The notes under the pieces: model-generated
What the model was told of the DNA's origin: nothing
The model's input: the letters and a program-made list of their open reading frames with translations, nothing else
Database searches by the model: none
NCBI GenBank assembly: GCA_037102815.1
Contig: BTPP01000004.1
Coordinates: 3,472,001-3,536,000, forward strand
Length of the DNA stretch: 64,000 nucleotides
From: Neurospora intermedia
Taxonomy: Eukaryota > Ascomycota > Sordariomycetes > Sordariales > Sordariaceae
Reading direction: 5' to 3'
Shown: positions 33,716 through 44,466 of the stretch, one piece after another
Layout of the letters: each line of letters opens with the position of its first letter
Numbering within the stretch: position 1 is the stretch's first letter
Program-made: the position numbers and the translations under genes

Positions 33716-34936
33716 GAATGGATGATGTGGAATGTATATAAAGTGGCGGCCATCAAGGTGTCAGATCAGGTTGGATAGGTAAGAGATGGGATGACACCGG
33801 CACGAGCTGGGATGGGCCAGTTCTTACGTCTACATTGTAGCCCGGAGTGTGGGATCCACTTCTGCGGTCCGGTGGTGTGGATGGGCGCGCGTGCCCGGGA
33901 TCAGACCGGGTGTTGAGACATGTACAGACCCCGTAGCTGTCGGCTTCGGAATGATGAATGATGGGTCAGGTCGGCGACGGTGTTTTTCTTGTCTTTTCTC
34001 TGATAAGTAGAGGCTTAAAATCTGTTTAGACATTATGACCTGCATTCTGTCTGGCGATCCACAGTGACGAAGTGCCTCGGCATGCTATCACTGAGACGAG
34101 TTTGTGAAATGTTTTCGACCGATGGTTTTAACACTCCGTATCACCATCCATCTTGAAGATTGATTACATTGATAATCGTCCTCGATGATACGTACTGCGT
34201 ACATGTGAGTCCTTAAGCCTTGACTACCTAGATCAATTAATGCTTACGATGGTTCACGTGCAGTTAACTAGGAGGGCGCAAAGCAGTTAGACAAGTACCT
34301 CTACTATTCTCCACATCGAAAGCTCTTGGTCCCACAATCGGCTCTAATTGGATGTGTCCTTCCCCATATCCAGGGGCATTACAGATGCCATCCTTGTCCC
34401 TCCCTTGCCGTCTGCTAGGCCAACCCCAGGATGCCGAGGTTCACAGCTGACAGGACCCAAAAAGCCAACTGAAGGCAGGCGCTGTGAATTGAATGACGGG
34501 ATCCTTTGTCTTTTGATTTGACATCGATCAAATGACATTTGCATGTTCACCTGCTTCCACGATCTCAACTGCACTGCGCCTTTGAAGCATCAACAAATTA
34601 TTTCCAAGACTACTTGATCGCATCGGTTGATTGTCTCCGGCACGCTTTCCACCAGTAGCGAGCGGGTTCACGCATCTCCCTCTTCGTTTTCAGCTCTCTT
34701 CGCGCGCCAGACGGGGGTGCACCAGATTCCTACCTATTCAGGCCGAGAAAAAAACAACATCCGAGTTCACCTGCCACCGCTAGCCACCGCCAATCCCAAT
34801 CGATCCCAGTTCGCTCCAACCCCCTCTCCAGGGCGCCCTTCCCCCGGTTTTTCCACTGTCTATCGCGCAGGGGCAATTGCAACAATTCCTTCACATCGAT
34901 CCATCAACAACTGAGGACTGAGGCAGTAAAATCACA
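33716..34936. other. Intergenic, between EBP and PEX26
   Basis: About 1.2 kb between tandem genes. No convincing gene. The frame at 34627-34914 ends 22 bases before the PEX26 start, has no motif, and probably lies in the PEX26 leader. Confidence 0.6.
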
Positions 34937-36528
34937 ATGGCTTCCAATCTCGATTCATCGTCCTATCTCAGTCCGAGCATGGTCGGTTCCGGAATCATGT
35001 CGTCCTCGCTCTCGTCGCTCTCGTCGTCCGTCTCCTCGGCGCGCCATCCGTCCTCGTCCAACATTTCCAAGGCTTACAGACAGGCCTCAACACTATTTCT
35101 CACCCGTCGACTACCCGAAGCCCTGTCCACTGTTCTACCTTTAATCACACCGTCTCCCTCCGATTCCGCTACTCCTGGGGATGTTGCGTCCGGCGCCGCC
35201 GCATTCGACCCGGCACCTGTCGCCAAGGCGTCGCGATCCACCAGGATAAAGGTGTGGAGTCTGTACCTGACCATTCTCAACGCGATTCTGGAGTTGAACT
35301 CGGACGAGGGCAAAGACGCCTTTGGCACACAGGAGTGGAGGGCTCTCTGCCACAAAGTGCGCGAGGGCGAGGTTTGGGAGGAAGTTGTACGCAGTGGATA
35401 CCATGGGTCCGAGGGAGATGTCGATGCGGATGTGGTTATCAATCTGTAAGTCGGCCAGCAACACCATCATCGATTTCTGTCAGCCAGCCAACAAGGTACT
35501 AACGCCCCCCATTTTACAGAGCCACCCTTCTCCTCGGCCACGCCAAAACCCAGACTCTTAACCAAAAACGTCTAGAAAACTATCTGGCCGCCGCCCGCGC
35601 CCCCAACCTCGATCTGACGGACCGTCTCCCGGGTCCCTCTGGCCCGGGTGGTTCCTCCGCCTCTCCAGCCCGTCGCCTGCGCTCATCCTCTAAATCTGGA
35701 GTGGCGACCGGACATGGCGCCGACACCCCCCGAGACCTCAACGCGCGCGTCAAGATTCTGGAGCTGTACACTTTGCATGTGCTCCCACGCAACGACGAGT
35801 GGGCGTGCGCGCGAGAGTTTATCAACATGAGCGCGGTCCTGGACGACGAGCGGAAAGAAGCTTTCATCCAGGCGCTGGACTCGCTGAAGGAGGAGCAGGA
35901 AGAAGCCGAACGGAAAGCGCGCGAAAAGGAGGATGCAATTCGCAAGGATATTGAAAATGCGCGTAAGCTGAGGGCGGAGAACGAGGAGCGTGAGAGGAAG
36001 AGGTTGGAAGAGGAAAGGCAGAAGAGAGAGGCGGCGGGGGTGAACGCAAGTACGGCTGCTAGTGCAGGGAGCGGACCGACGACGGATGGGGAATCGGGTG
36101 TTGAGGCCAAGGGGACGGGAACGGGGACGACCAAGAAACCGAATCTGAAAAAGAAGGCTTCCGCGTTGAAGAACGGGGGGGCCTCGTCGTCGTCGGCGTC
36201 TTCGAAACCGGCTAGGCCGTCAAGGAAGGGAGCGTCGTCACCGACTGCGACCAAGACGACGGGCTCTTCTTCGAGTGCGGTGGCCGGCCCTGGAATGGGC
36301 ACAAGGGCGGCTTTGATACTGAACAATATCCGGTCGGTGTTGGATCAGGTTATGACGGCATTCCATGGGAACCCGTTCCTGCTGTACCGGACGCTGGCGT
36401 TCATTATCGGGTTCCTGCTGATGTTCAGTAAAAAGAGCGTGAGGGAGAGAATCACAAGAGTGGTGCAGCAAGGGTGGGGGAAAGTGAAGGCTACGGCTGG
36501 AATGGGGATGAAAGTTAGTTACATTTGA
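34937..36528 (+). CDS. pex26: Peroxin PEX26 (Pex15 counterpart)
   Basis: Two exons, 34937-35445 and 35520-36528, joined by a 74-base intron with GTAAGT donor and CAG acceptor, give 505 residues. A Ser-rich N-terminus leads to a helical domain ([56 protein letters not shown]). A strongly charged coiled coil follows (Glu/Arg/Lys-rich, about residues 285-345), then a low-complexity Ser/Gly/Thr linker. A single hydrophobic segment close to the C-terminus ([14 protein letters not shown]) is followed by a basic tail, the tail-anchored plan of PEX26/Pex15. In the family, this protein docks the Pex1-Pex6 AAA complex on the peroxisome to recycle the import receptor. The GTTAGT at 36513 could be a last donor, but the frame ends naturally at VSYI, so I kept it unspliced. 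Confidence 0.78.
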
Positions 36529-37097
36529 TTCGAGCCCCTTTTTTTGTTGCTTGGGTATCAGTATGATTTTGGACATTGGGAGTAAGGGAGGGAATATTCC
36601 TGCTCTGATGATAATTAGCATTGCGGCTGTTGTCGCAGCGGGTTTTGGCATGCGACAGTTTTGTTTCGAGTCTATCGTTAATGGGTAATGCATCACGGAA
36701 AATAGCTTGTTTCGTTTCGTTTTCAATTCATAGTCAGAAGAGATGACACAAACACTGCAACCTAATATGTGATAACAATATGTGAATTTCTAGTGATTTA
36801 CCAAAGCCTTGTTAGTTAACTAACGCTAACGCCTGATCAATGGTACGTGCTTGCTTTTCAGCTTTGTCTTTCTCAATTCTGAGCCTGCCCTCTTATGCTA
36901 TGTATGTAAACAGAACTCCCTAACGCCCTTGATGCCAAGTCAAATGCAGCTTGAGCTTGTGACAAATCCCTTTTCTCGAAGTTATATGTCCCTTCCAACA
37001 TGGTTTCCTTCCGTCACTCAGAAGCCCCTCTCATATCAGTAAATTAACCACCCCAAACAATCTTCCCACACAAGCCCATGCCCGGGCATCTCTATTG
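36529..37097. other. Intergenic, between PEX26 and PHF5A (convergent 3' ends)
   Basis: About 570 bases holding both 3' ends. No gene seen. Confidence 0.6.
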
Positions 37098-37654
37098 TTA
37101 AAATGTTCGATTTGTTTTCTTTTGGTAAAATAGCTATTGTGTGAAAACATACTTCGTTAGCCTCTGATCTTTATTAAAAGCACACCATCTCAAGTACATT
37201 ACCCCACGGCAACAAGCGGGAAGGGGGAGAGAAGGAAGAAGAAGAGAAACTTACATCCGTCCTGGAACTACCCAGGTTTATAATCTTGGGACACCCATCC
37301 CTGTCCTTTTCGAGTCTGGTGCACTCGAAGCAGTAGAACGCGTCCGAGATGCCCTCGCCGCCGCACACCACGCACTTGTTCTGGTAGTTGCCGAACGAGC
37401 ACTCGTCGCAGATGCGCACCAGTGTCGTCGGCCGCACGTACGAGTCGCACACGGGACACTTGCCATCGCACTTGTCGCAGAGACGGCCGATGGCGATGCC
37501 GGATTGTTTGCGGCACATTACTAGATCACTGTGGGGAAAGGGGAATGTTAGTATGTATATGATCGAGAGGGTACATGAAGAGAGAGCCAAGCAGGACTGG
37601 GTTGGGTAGGGAGGGAAGCGAGGATAAAGAGACGTACGGATGATGGCGAGACAT
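37098..37654 (-). CDS. PHF5A/Rds3 splicing factor (SF3b subunit)
   Basis: Three exons on the minus strand: 37654-37638 (17 bases), 37528-37255 and 37133-37098. They give 108 residues, the usual length of this very conserved family. Exon 1 encodes MSRHHP and exon 2 [20 protein letters not shown] through INLGSSRTD. The 11-codon last exon encodes [11 protein letters not shown] and restores the conserved family tail. It begins after CAATAG at 37134 and is missed if exon 2 is simply read on to its in-frame stop at 37174. The family's paired CxxC knots are present (CDKC, CPVC, CDEC, CVVC, CFEC), binding three structural zincs. The protein sits in SF3b of the U2 snRNP and helps position the branch site. 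It is divergent from the pinin-domain gene. Confidence 0.95.
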
Positions 37655-38442
37655 GGTAGACTAGAGATTATGATGTGTTTTCGCGAAGGTGATGGTAGGT
37701 AGAAGGATTTGATATCGGGAGAGGTAGGCACGCGTGGTGCTGTCGCGTAGTATGACTTGATCGCTTGAGGAATGCGCTGTACGATGAATCTGGTGGTCTC
37801 GAAATGGCACTTGTGTTTGTAGCCGAGGACGATAGGGAACGTGATGCAAGGCGAAAGATGCGATCACTGGCGATGATGTGGAATTGAATTTCGTCAGCCT
37901 CGGCGGCAAGTGGGTAGCGATGTGGCGTCTCTTCTAGCGTTTTCCGCGTTTTCTTTTGTCAGCCTCGTGGAAGGGCGGATCTTCAGATGCCAAGACATGC
38001 AGCCGGTGCAGGGAAAGTGGGGTTAGCTTCCCAGCTGCTTCCCCGAACAGTGGGATTCGAGCGGCCTCGAACAGCGGGCTACCCTGAATAATCCACTTTC
38101 GGGGAAGCTGCCCACTGCGATTCTCACTGAATGGAGAAGTTCTGGACACAGGTCACTAACATTTTAACTTCCATCAATCCACCAACAGTTTCCAACAACG
38201 AACCCGGCGTGTTGGAGATCAAACAGGGACCGGCCATTCGACATATATGGGAGAAGTACATTCGATCTTTAACTGTAACGCACAACAAAACCTTTTTGTC
38301 ACGTCGATCACGTTTTCTGCCAATCACTTCCGAGCTCCAATACCTTACAACTCCAACAACTTTGCTTCAGCTTCAACGCCAAGCTGCTGTCGATTTGCTT
38401 CAGACAACGCGACTGGGCTTTCCAACTCACTCGGCACTACTC
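37655..38442. promoter_or_regulatory. Divergent promoter region, PHF5A and pinin-domain gene
   Basis: 788 bases between the start codons of two head-to-head genes, so it must hold both promoters and leaders. The frame open from 38131 in phase with the pinin gene reads as untranslated leader, not protein. Confidence 0.6.
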
Positions 38443-39725
38443 ATGTCTTCGGAACAGATGATGGAAACAGAGGACTTGTCTACCCAGAAAAGAAAGGCCA
38501 CTTCCTCACCATCGCCAGAGGATGGCGTGGCTGCTAAGCGCACCAAACTGGAGGATGGGAACGTCCAGGACAGGATCAGTGAGATTGTTGAAGGGGAAGC
38601 GACGCCAAAAACCGGCAGGACAGAGGAACCTGTAAAGGACTCGATGGAGGAGCCGGTCGCCACAGCGAGGGAGATCCACGCCACGTCAACTACCAAGGAC
38701 AATGATCATCCAATGGAGAACGAAGCTGTGGCACGCACCCAAGAGACCACAGTTCAAAGTCCAGTCACTACTAGTAGGAGAGAGTCCGACGAGCAAAGGG
38801 AGCAGGCCGCACCGCCGTCTCGAAAGGCACCACTCAGCCCCGAACAAACGCGGAAGAATGTTAGCCTGGAGGAGAAAAAACGCGGCAGGCGCTTGTTTGG
38901 TGGTCTCCTCAACACTCTAAGTCAGACTACACCCAACAACTCGCAGCAAAAGAGGAGAAAGGAGATTGAACGCCGCCAGCAGGAACGAGTGCAGCAGCAG
39001 AGAGTCGAGGATGATAGGCGCAGAACCGACCTGCTCGCTGAGCGCAGACGCTTCCGGGATGCCAAGCAGGTGGACTTCGAAGAGCGGATGGTGGGTTGTC
39101 CCTTGACAATGGACTGTTTGTTGGACATGCTTACTAACAGACCCCTTTAACTTCAGATGCACCGGCGGCATGAAAAGATGCTTATCTTGGCTCATAGTCT
39201 GCGAACTGTCAGCGAGCCGGTAGTTGTAAGAACTTGACCCCTGAGACAACGAACACGACTTGATTCGAGGGCTAATGATACTACTAGTACTACAAACCCT
39301 GGGAGCTCACCAAAGAACAAGAGCGTATCCTCGATGAACAAGTCCGCGAAGCCGAGGAGACTATTACCAGGGAGGTGCGCCAGTTCGAACTCAAACATGG
39401 AAGGCCGCCAAAGAATGAAGTCAAGGTCCCGCCAAAGTCTGAGATCCCGCCACCGCCACCATCACCACCATCAACCCATGTTGACGTTGTCCGGAATGAA
39501 CAAGATCAAGTTGGTGAGCAGCCTAACAAGACTTCAGAAGATGCTAACCATGGTGCTGTTCCGTCATTGTCATCACAAGATCCAGCAGCAGCAGCAGCAA
39601 CCCTGAGCACAGGTACAGGCGATGACAAGGGCGTCACTGCCACTAGCATTGATATTACCACTCATGACCAGGATCATGATGGCGATGAGATGATACAAGA
39701 CGGGGAGGATATGGTCATATACTAG
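38443..39725 (+). CDS. Pinin/SDK/MemA-domain protein
   Basis: Three exons (38443-39090, 39157-39225, 39288-39725) with introns of 66 and 62 bases, all phase 0, give 384 residues. The N-terminal half is acidic and low-complexity with a basic AAKRTKLE motif. The pinin domain runs from about residue 140: EEKKRGRRLFGGLLNTLSQ, then a long coiled coil rich in Arg, Gln and Glu, then MLILAHSLRTVSEPVVYYKPWELTKEQE. The tail is Pro-, Gln- and Asp-rich. In animals, pinin is a nuclear-speckle component of the exon-junction/ASAP-PSAP complex affecting splicing; a fungal role is inferred from the domain. The frame stays open upstream to 38131, but that N-terminal extension has no domain character, so I chose the ATG at 38443 (MSSEQMMETED). 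Confidence 0.85.
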
Positions 39726-40102
39726 AGGTAACTTTACCTATTCCCGCTTCTGAAAAATATCCCACTGTGGTTCTGCCTGTCGGTCATTGTCGCCTTGGGT
39801 TTTGGTCTAAAACAACGGCTGTATTGTTCAAAGCTAGCTGGCTAGCTGATGTTCCATGACCATCTAACGTCGGGGCCATATGTGCGAAAGTAAAGGAGCA
39901 TACCCCAACCAAGGAGGGCTGTGGGACGGAAGGAACGCTGATGATACAAAACGAGTACGCATTTATCGTGGTTTACTTGCAGCCGCGGTTTTAATAGATG
40001 CTCTACTAAGCAAAATGCATCCTTTGATAGCGTTCCCTAGAGCTTTTCTCCAAACAGCAGCCTAGTTACACAACGTGAGAACATCAAGGCACCTCCGCTC
40101 GC
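39726..40102. other. Intergenic, between the pinin and epoxide hydrolase genes (convergent)
   Basis: About 380 bases containing both 3' ends. An inverted pair AGCTAGC/GCTAGCT lies near 39832-39847. Nothing else seen. Confidence 0.6.
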
Positions 40103-41224
40103 TCAAAGCTTCGCATCCCCTTCAGTCAACACACCACCCAAAAACTCGGCAATAGCCTGGTTCACCTTGACCGGCTGCTCCCACAACGCCCAATGGCTAG
40201 CCTCCACCTCTCTCCTCATCAGCTTCTTGTCGAAGAACTTCTCCATGCCTTGGGCCATCGCCGGCGGCAAGGCCGCATCCCTCGTGGCCAGAACAAACAG
40301 CGCCGGCGGCTCCACAATCTTCTCCCCATTGGCGTTCTTTCCCCTCTTCTCCAACTGCTTCAACAGCTCCCTCTCATCCTCATAGTTCACCTCGCTGGTC
40401 CTATACCAATTCAGACCTCCCCTCATGCTTCCCCCATCATTACCCGCCACCTCCTTCACATAGTAATCCATCTCCTGCTCATCCAACAACGGGCTCTTGC
40501 CCATCTTGGGCAAGTTTTCAAACAAACAGCCCTTCTCCGTCGTGAACACGCGCTCCCCATCCGGTCCCTTGGCGCCATACATGCCACTCAAGAACTGCCT
40601 AATCTTCTCCTCCCCCTTTACTTGCGCTTCAAACTCCGGGCCGGACAACTGCAGCTGATAGCGGAAATTCGGCAACACCGTCTCGACCTTTTGCTTCAGC
40701 GGGACGAACTCGCCCGCTCTCGGCGCCCAGAAGGGCGTGCAGACGGAGAACACGGCCCGCGTCACGTCGGGAAACCAGAGCGCAAACCGCCAGGCCACGG
40801 CGCCGCCCCAGTCGTGTCCACCGACAATGATGCCGCCTTCCTTCTCGATCTGCTGACGCCCGCCGGGGACTTCGTGCTCCACCAGCTCGAGCAGGTCGTG
40901 GGTGACGGACTTGAACGAGTAGGCGGTCAGTTCCGCGGGCGACTCAGACCGGCCGAAGCCGGGCAGGTCGGGGACAATGACGCGGAGACCGAGAGATACA
41001 AGGAAGGGTACTTGGTAGCGCCAGCCGAAGGAGAGGTCGGGCCAGCCGTGGATGAGGAGGACGGTTCCGCGAGGTTGGGAGGCGGCGTCGCCGCCATCGG
41101 TAGGAGCGGGAGGGGCGGAGAAGAGGTAGTGGTATTTCTTGCCGTTGATGGTGGCGGTTTTGGAGACGACGCGGGGGTCGTGGGGGGTGAGTTTGGGAGG
41201 GAAGTCTGCTGTGGGTGCAGCCAT
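40103..41224 (-). CDS. Soluble epoxide hydrolase, alpha/beta fold, with C-terminal AKL
   Basis: A single 373-residue exon. The sequence shows the epoxide hydrolase signature in order: oxyanion motif HGWPD (59-63), GFGRSESP, nucleophile elbow GGHDWGG (Asp138), cap-domain tyrosines (including the NWYRTSE region), acid Asp in LATRD (about residue 316) and catalytic His in ASHWALWEQP (His344). By family, it opens epoxides to vicinal diols with water through an ester intermediate on Asp138. The substrate may be a fatty-acid epoxide or a xenobiotic; the sequence does not say. The last three residues are AKL, a variant of the peroxisomal targeting signal SKL, so peroxisomal location is a reasonable inference. 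The first ATG is used. An antisense frame covering it is a codon-bias shadow. Confidence 0.9.
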   Translation of the reverse strand: MAAPTADFPPKLTPHDPRVVSKTATINGKKYHYLFSAPPAPTDGGDAASQPRGTVLLIHGWPDLSFGWRYQVPFLVSLGLRVIVPDLPGFGRSESPAELTAYSFKSVTHDLLELVEHEVPGGRQQIEKEGGIIVGGHDWGGAVAWRFALWFPDVTRAVFSVCTPFWAPRAGEFVPLKQKVETVLPNFRYQLQLSGPEFEAQVKGEEKIRQFLSGMYGAKGPDGERVFTTEKGCLFENLPKMGKSPLLDEQEMDYYVKEVAGNDGGSMRGGLNWYRTSEVNYEDERELLKQLEKRGKNANGEKIVEPPALFVLATRDAALPPAMAQGMEKFFDKKLMRREVEASHWALWEQPVKVNQAIAEFLGGVLTEGDAKL

Positions 41225-42562
41225 TTTGGATATGAACAGGATGAGTTGTTGTTGGTGAGAAACTGAGTTCCAGTCAGGTTGACTTTTTGCGAGTGGAAGT
41301 TAGCTAGCTAGATATGTTTTGGGTATTGAAGGGTGCTATCACGATGGACACATGTGTCTTGTTCTGTTTAACAGCAGCACGAAATGAAAACTGGCAGTAA
41401 ACGGACCTTTCAAGCGATGTGCCACGTATGTATTGTCAATCCTCAAAGAGTTCTTGGATCATAAGCAAATAATCAGAGAGCTTATGTTGTCTTTGTCCCC
41501 CCCCTTCTTATACATTTAGCTTAGACATGTAGTGGGGAAATGGGGGGTGGAGGGGAGGCAGCAACAACACCTTATGACCTTAGGTGCTCCATGCATACCC
41601 GCCAAGACCCTCAAGATGCCTCGGAAGGAGGTGATCATCGAAACACAAAGACCCTTGCCTTTGCGCTTCGTATGTACTTGGCTCGTCGATTTGGCCGAGG
41701 CATGATTAAGCGAAGGGTACCTTTTTAAGTGGGTAAGGGAAGAGTGAGAGCTATTGGCTGTTCGGGCGCTGAGTAGACATGGGATCGGTAAGATGGTGGA
41801 TTCAACACATCCAAGTTAGCTACCTACATGGTGCGATTGCAATGGATTCAGACTGGCAATGCAAAGGCAAGCGGTGAAAAATAAATGACAGATCGATTGC
41901 AAGACAGAAATCTTTCAAGACTGAATTATGCCTCTCCTTCCATCTTAGCCAATGTGTACGTCTGTAGGGCTCACAGCTTCTGTTCCTGAACCACCTATTG
42001 CACTACACTCCAGTACGATTACCATCGTGGGGTAATCAAAAAGTACCTTTGCCTACATGGCATCAACATCTGTCAACATATCCATCTCTTCCGCCCCCTC
42101 AAGTAGTGGTTTGGGGGCAAGGCTGTGCCTTCCTCAAGACACCATCTGTAAACTCGTATCCATCCAATATTTCATGCCGTATCCATAGTCCAGCACCAGA
42201 TAGATGTACACGATCTCACGTGGCATCCAATGCGCTGTAATCCTTGAATCCTCTGAGTGTCTGCTCAACCTCGAGGATTGTACAACACTCTACATGGGAG
42301 GATACACCTCGTTCCCTGTCAAACCAAACTGAAGAAGCCTTCGGTGATCCGGGGACTGTCGCTCTTGACGGTACAACCGTGTGTCGAGTCTCTCAACATA
42401 AAGTTAGCAGTACAAGCGAAACCTAGAAACTGAGGATAAGGATAACTGTAACGTTGGGCATGTCGTTCATGCCATTCATGTCGTTGTACTCATGGTCATC
42501 GTATCGCACCGTAGCTTTGGTAATTTTCGTGCCTATCCAGCAACGATTTGTCTGCGACATGC
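41225..42562. other. Intergenic, between epoxide hydrolase and CRIPT
   Basis: About 1.3 kb holding the hydrolase promoter and the CRIPT 3' end. Short frames only; no motif recognised. Confidence 0.6.
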
Positions 42563-43072
42563 TCACTTCAAGGTGAACTTCTGGCCGTTCACAAGGGGTG
42601 CTCCGGCAGTAGTAGATTTGTTGGGCTTGCCGCAGATTGCGCAGGCTATTGATAAGAATTAGTTCCTATCCATCTTTCAGAAACCTCTTGGAAGGGTTTC
42701 AAGACGTACAGTTGGCGCGGTACGCGCATTTATTGCAAAAGGTGTGGCCTTGTGATACTTTTGCCTTGCAGCGCGTACAAGTGCTGGAGTATTGAGCATA
42801 GGGGTTCTGAGCCGCCTTGGACAGCAGTTTGCTCTGTAAGGACCAATTAGTACAGACGAATAGTGTCATAGATTTTGATGATAAGATGATCGAAAACTCA
42901 CTTTTGTCACTCCTGTGTTGCCCAGAGTTGCCGACTTTTTGGGTCCCGTGGCCGAGCTCGATGATGACGATGTTGCCGCTGCTGGGGAGCCATAGTACAT
43001 CTCACTCTTCTTCTTGACCGCCGGCGTGACGAGGGTCGTCTTTTCCTTCTTTTGGCACTTTGCGCAAACCAT
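42563..43072 (-). CDS. CRIPT-family zinc protein
   Basis: Three exons on the minus strand, 43072-42902, 42833-42710 and 42645-42563, with introns of 68 and 64 bases, give 125 residues. Four CxxC knots are visible: CAKC at the N-terminus, CTRC, CNKC and CAIC. The order and the ACAICGK C-terminal block match CRIPT (cysteine-rich PDZ-binding protein), including NPYAQYSSTCTRC. A Ser/Ala-rich insert (about residues 25-50) is longer than in animals. In human cells CRIPT belongs to the minor (U12) spliceosome; its function in fungi is not established. Starts with MVCAKCQKKEK, the family start. Confidence 0.88.
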
Positions 43073-44466
43073 GTCGAATATATTTCTTTTCGAGTGTCTC
43101 TCCTATATTCCTTAATTGAAGTGGTGAGCAAGCTTTTGTTGACGGTTGATGAGATACCTCTACGTGGTTTGGTGGTGATGAATGAGGTCAGAGCACAGCA
43201 ACAGCGGCGGCAAGTTGAGGTGATGTCCGCTGGGGCGTTACCATAGAGGTAGTGCCCTGTACTGGCCGCCAAGCCCATGGCGCATCCCAGAGAAGAACCA
43301 GAGAACTTGAAGGGACCAAGAAGGCCGCGTATGGTGGGGTAAAAGGGCCCCTACTGTCAGCCACTGTCGCTTAGTCATGAGCTTAGCGTCCTCGTTTCCA
43401 GCCTCAAACACACCTTGGAGCATCATGATTGGGTGAATCGCATTCGAAACATCTTTATTCATAGCAACTGGCAATCCAGACATGCCTAACAACGGTGACC
43501 CGCTAACAGGAGCGCTGTGACGTGCCTTGGCGGCTTGGTCCCCTGGGATGGCGATTGTGGTGTTAGTGGTGGGCGAGTGTCCCAGTCTTTGTAACCGGTA
43601 CCTATGGTAGTGTACATTCAATACGATTACGTGCAGCTTTTCAAGCCCACCACTCAGGCAATCCCTCCCATCCCTGACATCCCCTGAATTCCAGAAGAAA
43701 TAAAGTCTGCATCTTCAAACATCCAAAACATGGAACCTACCCTTTCCTGAGGTCGCCAGACTTGGGTACCGACCGTTGGACTCTTTCTCAACATCGATCC
43801 CGTCAGGGGGTGCATCCCAACTCATTGAACGTGACTTGACCACTCTTCAAGCAAACCGTATTGGCGCGTACCAGGAACCGTATCGACCGGGCCCGTTGGT
43901 ACCTACCTCTATTCTAGATTGGTGTCTTGTATCATTGGTCTTCCTGTACTGGGGGGCACCAGTTTGTTAATTCCACACGCGAATCCTGCGCTGAACAGCC
44001 TTGAAAGGAGGCTGTGCTGCATCTTCACTTGACTTCCCATGACACGGCGGCGGCACCTACTGCGCTAGTATCCAGCCCACCATCCACTATCTCTCCGTAC
44101 AATTCCCAACTCTCCAATTCAGCTTCCCCAAGTTCCACACCTCACGCATTCTGTCGCAAAAAGAAACGTTCCTGCGGTCAGCATACCTTACCTAGACTCA
44201 TACGCTACCCAGCGCTCGACCACATCCATCAAATCCGCATTACACACGCGCTGCCTACTCCGGCCTGAAATCAACAAGTGCCCGCCGTATCCGGATTCCT
44301 CCCCCTCGTCCACATTGAGTCCTCAGATGCTCCTATTCCCGCTATAGGCACGACTCCCCGCCTTTGTCTTCGAATCCCTCGCTTGTCTCCGCGACACCAC
44401 CATCTCAGCTTGGTCTGACGGACTGTCCTACCAACAGCGTCCATTTTCCGGCTCCCGGTCTCCGGC
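43073..44466. other. Intergenic, between CRIPT and the P4-ATPase (divergent)
   Basis: About 1.4 kb with divergent promoters. Short frames only. The C-rich stretch 44020-44460 probably includes the ATPase leader. Confidence 0.6.

Noticed and set aside
38131-38442. N-terminal extension of the pinin-domain protein
   Set aside because: In frame, but the 104 residues look like translated leader, and the ATG at 38443 starts typical acidic pinin-type sequence.
39832-39847. AGCTAGC/GCTAGCT inverted repeat after the pinin gene
   Set aside because: Only 7-base arms; fungal mRNA ends do not depend on such hairpins.
40193-41266. 357-codon plus-strand frame across the epoxide hydrolase
   Set aside because: Antisense shadow; the opposite strand has a full catalytic set.
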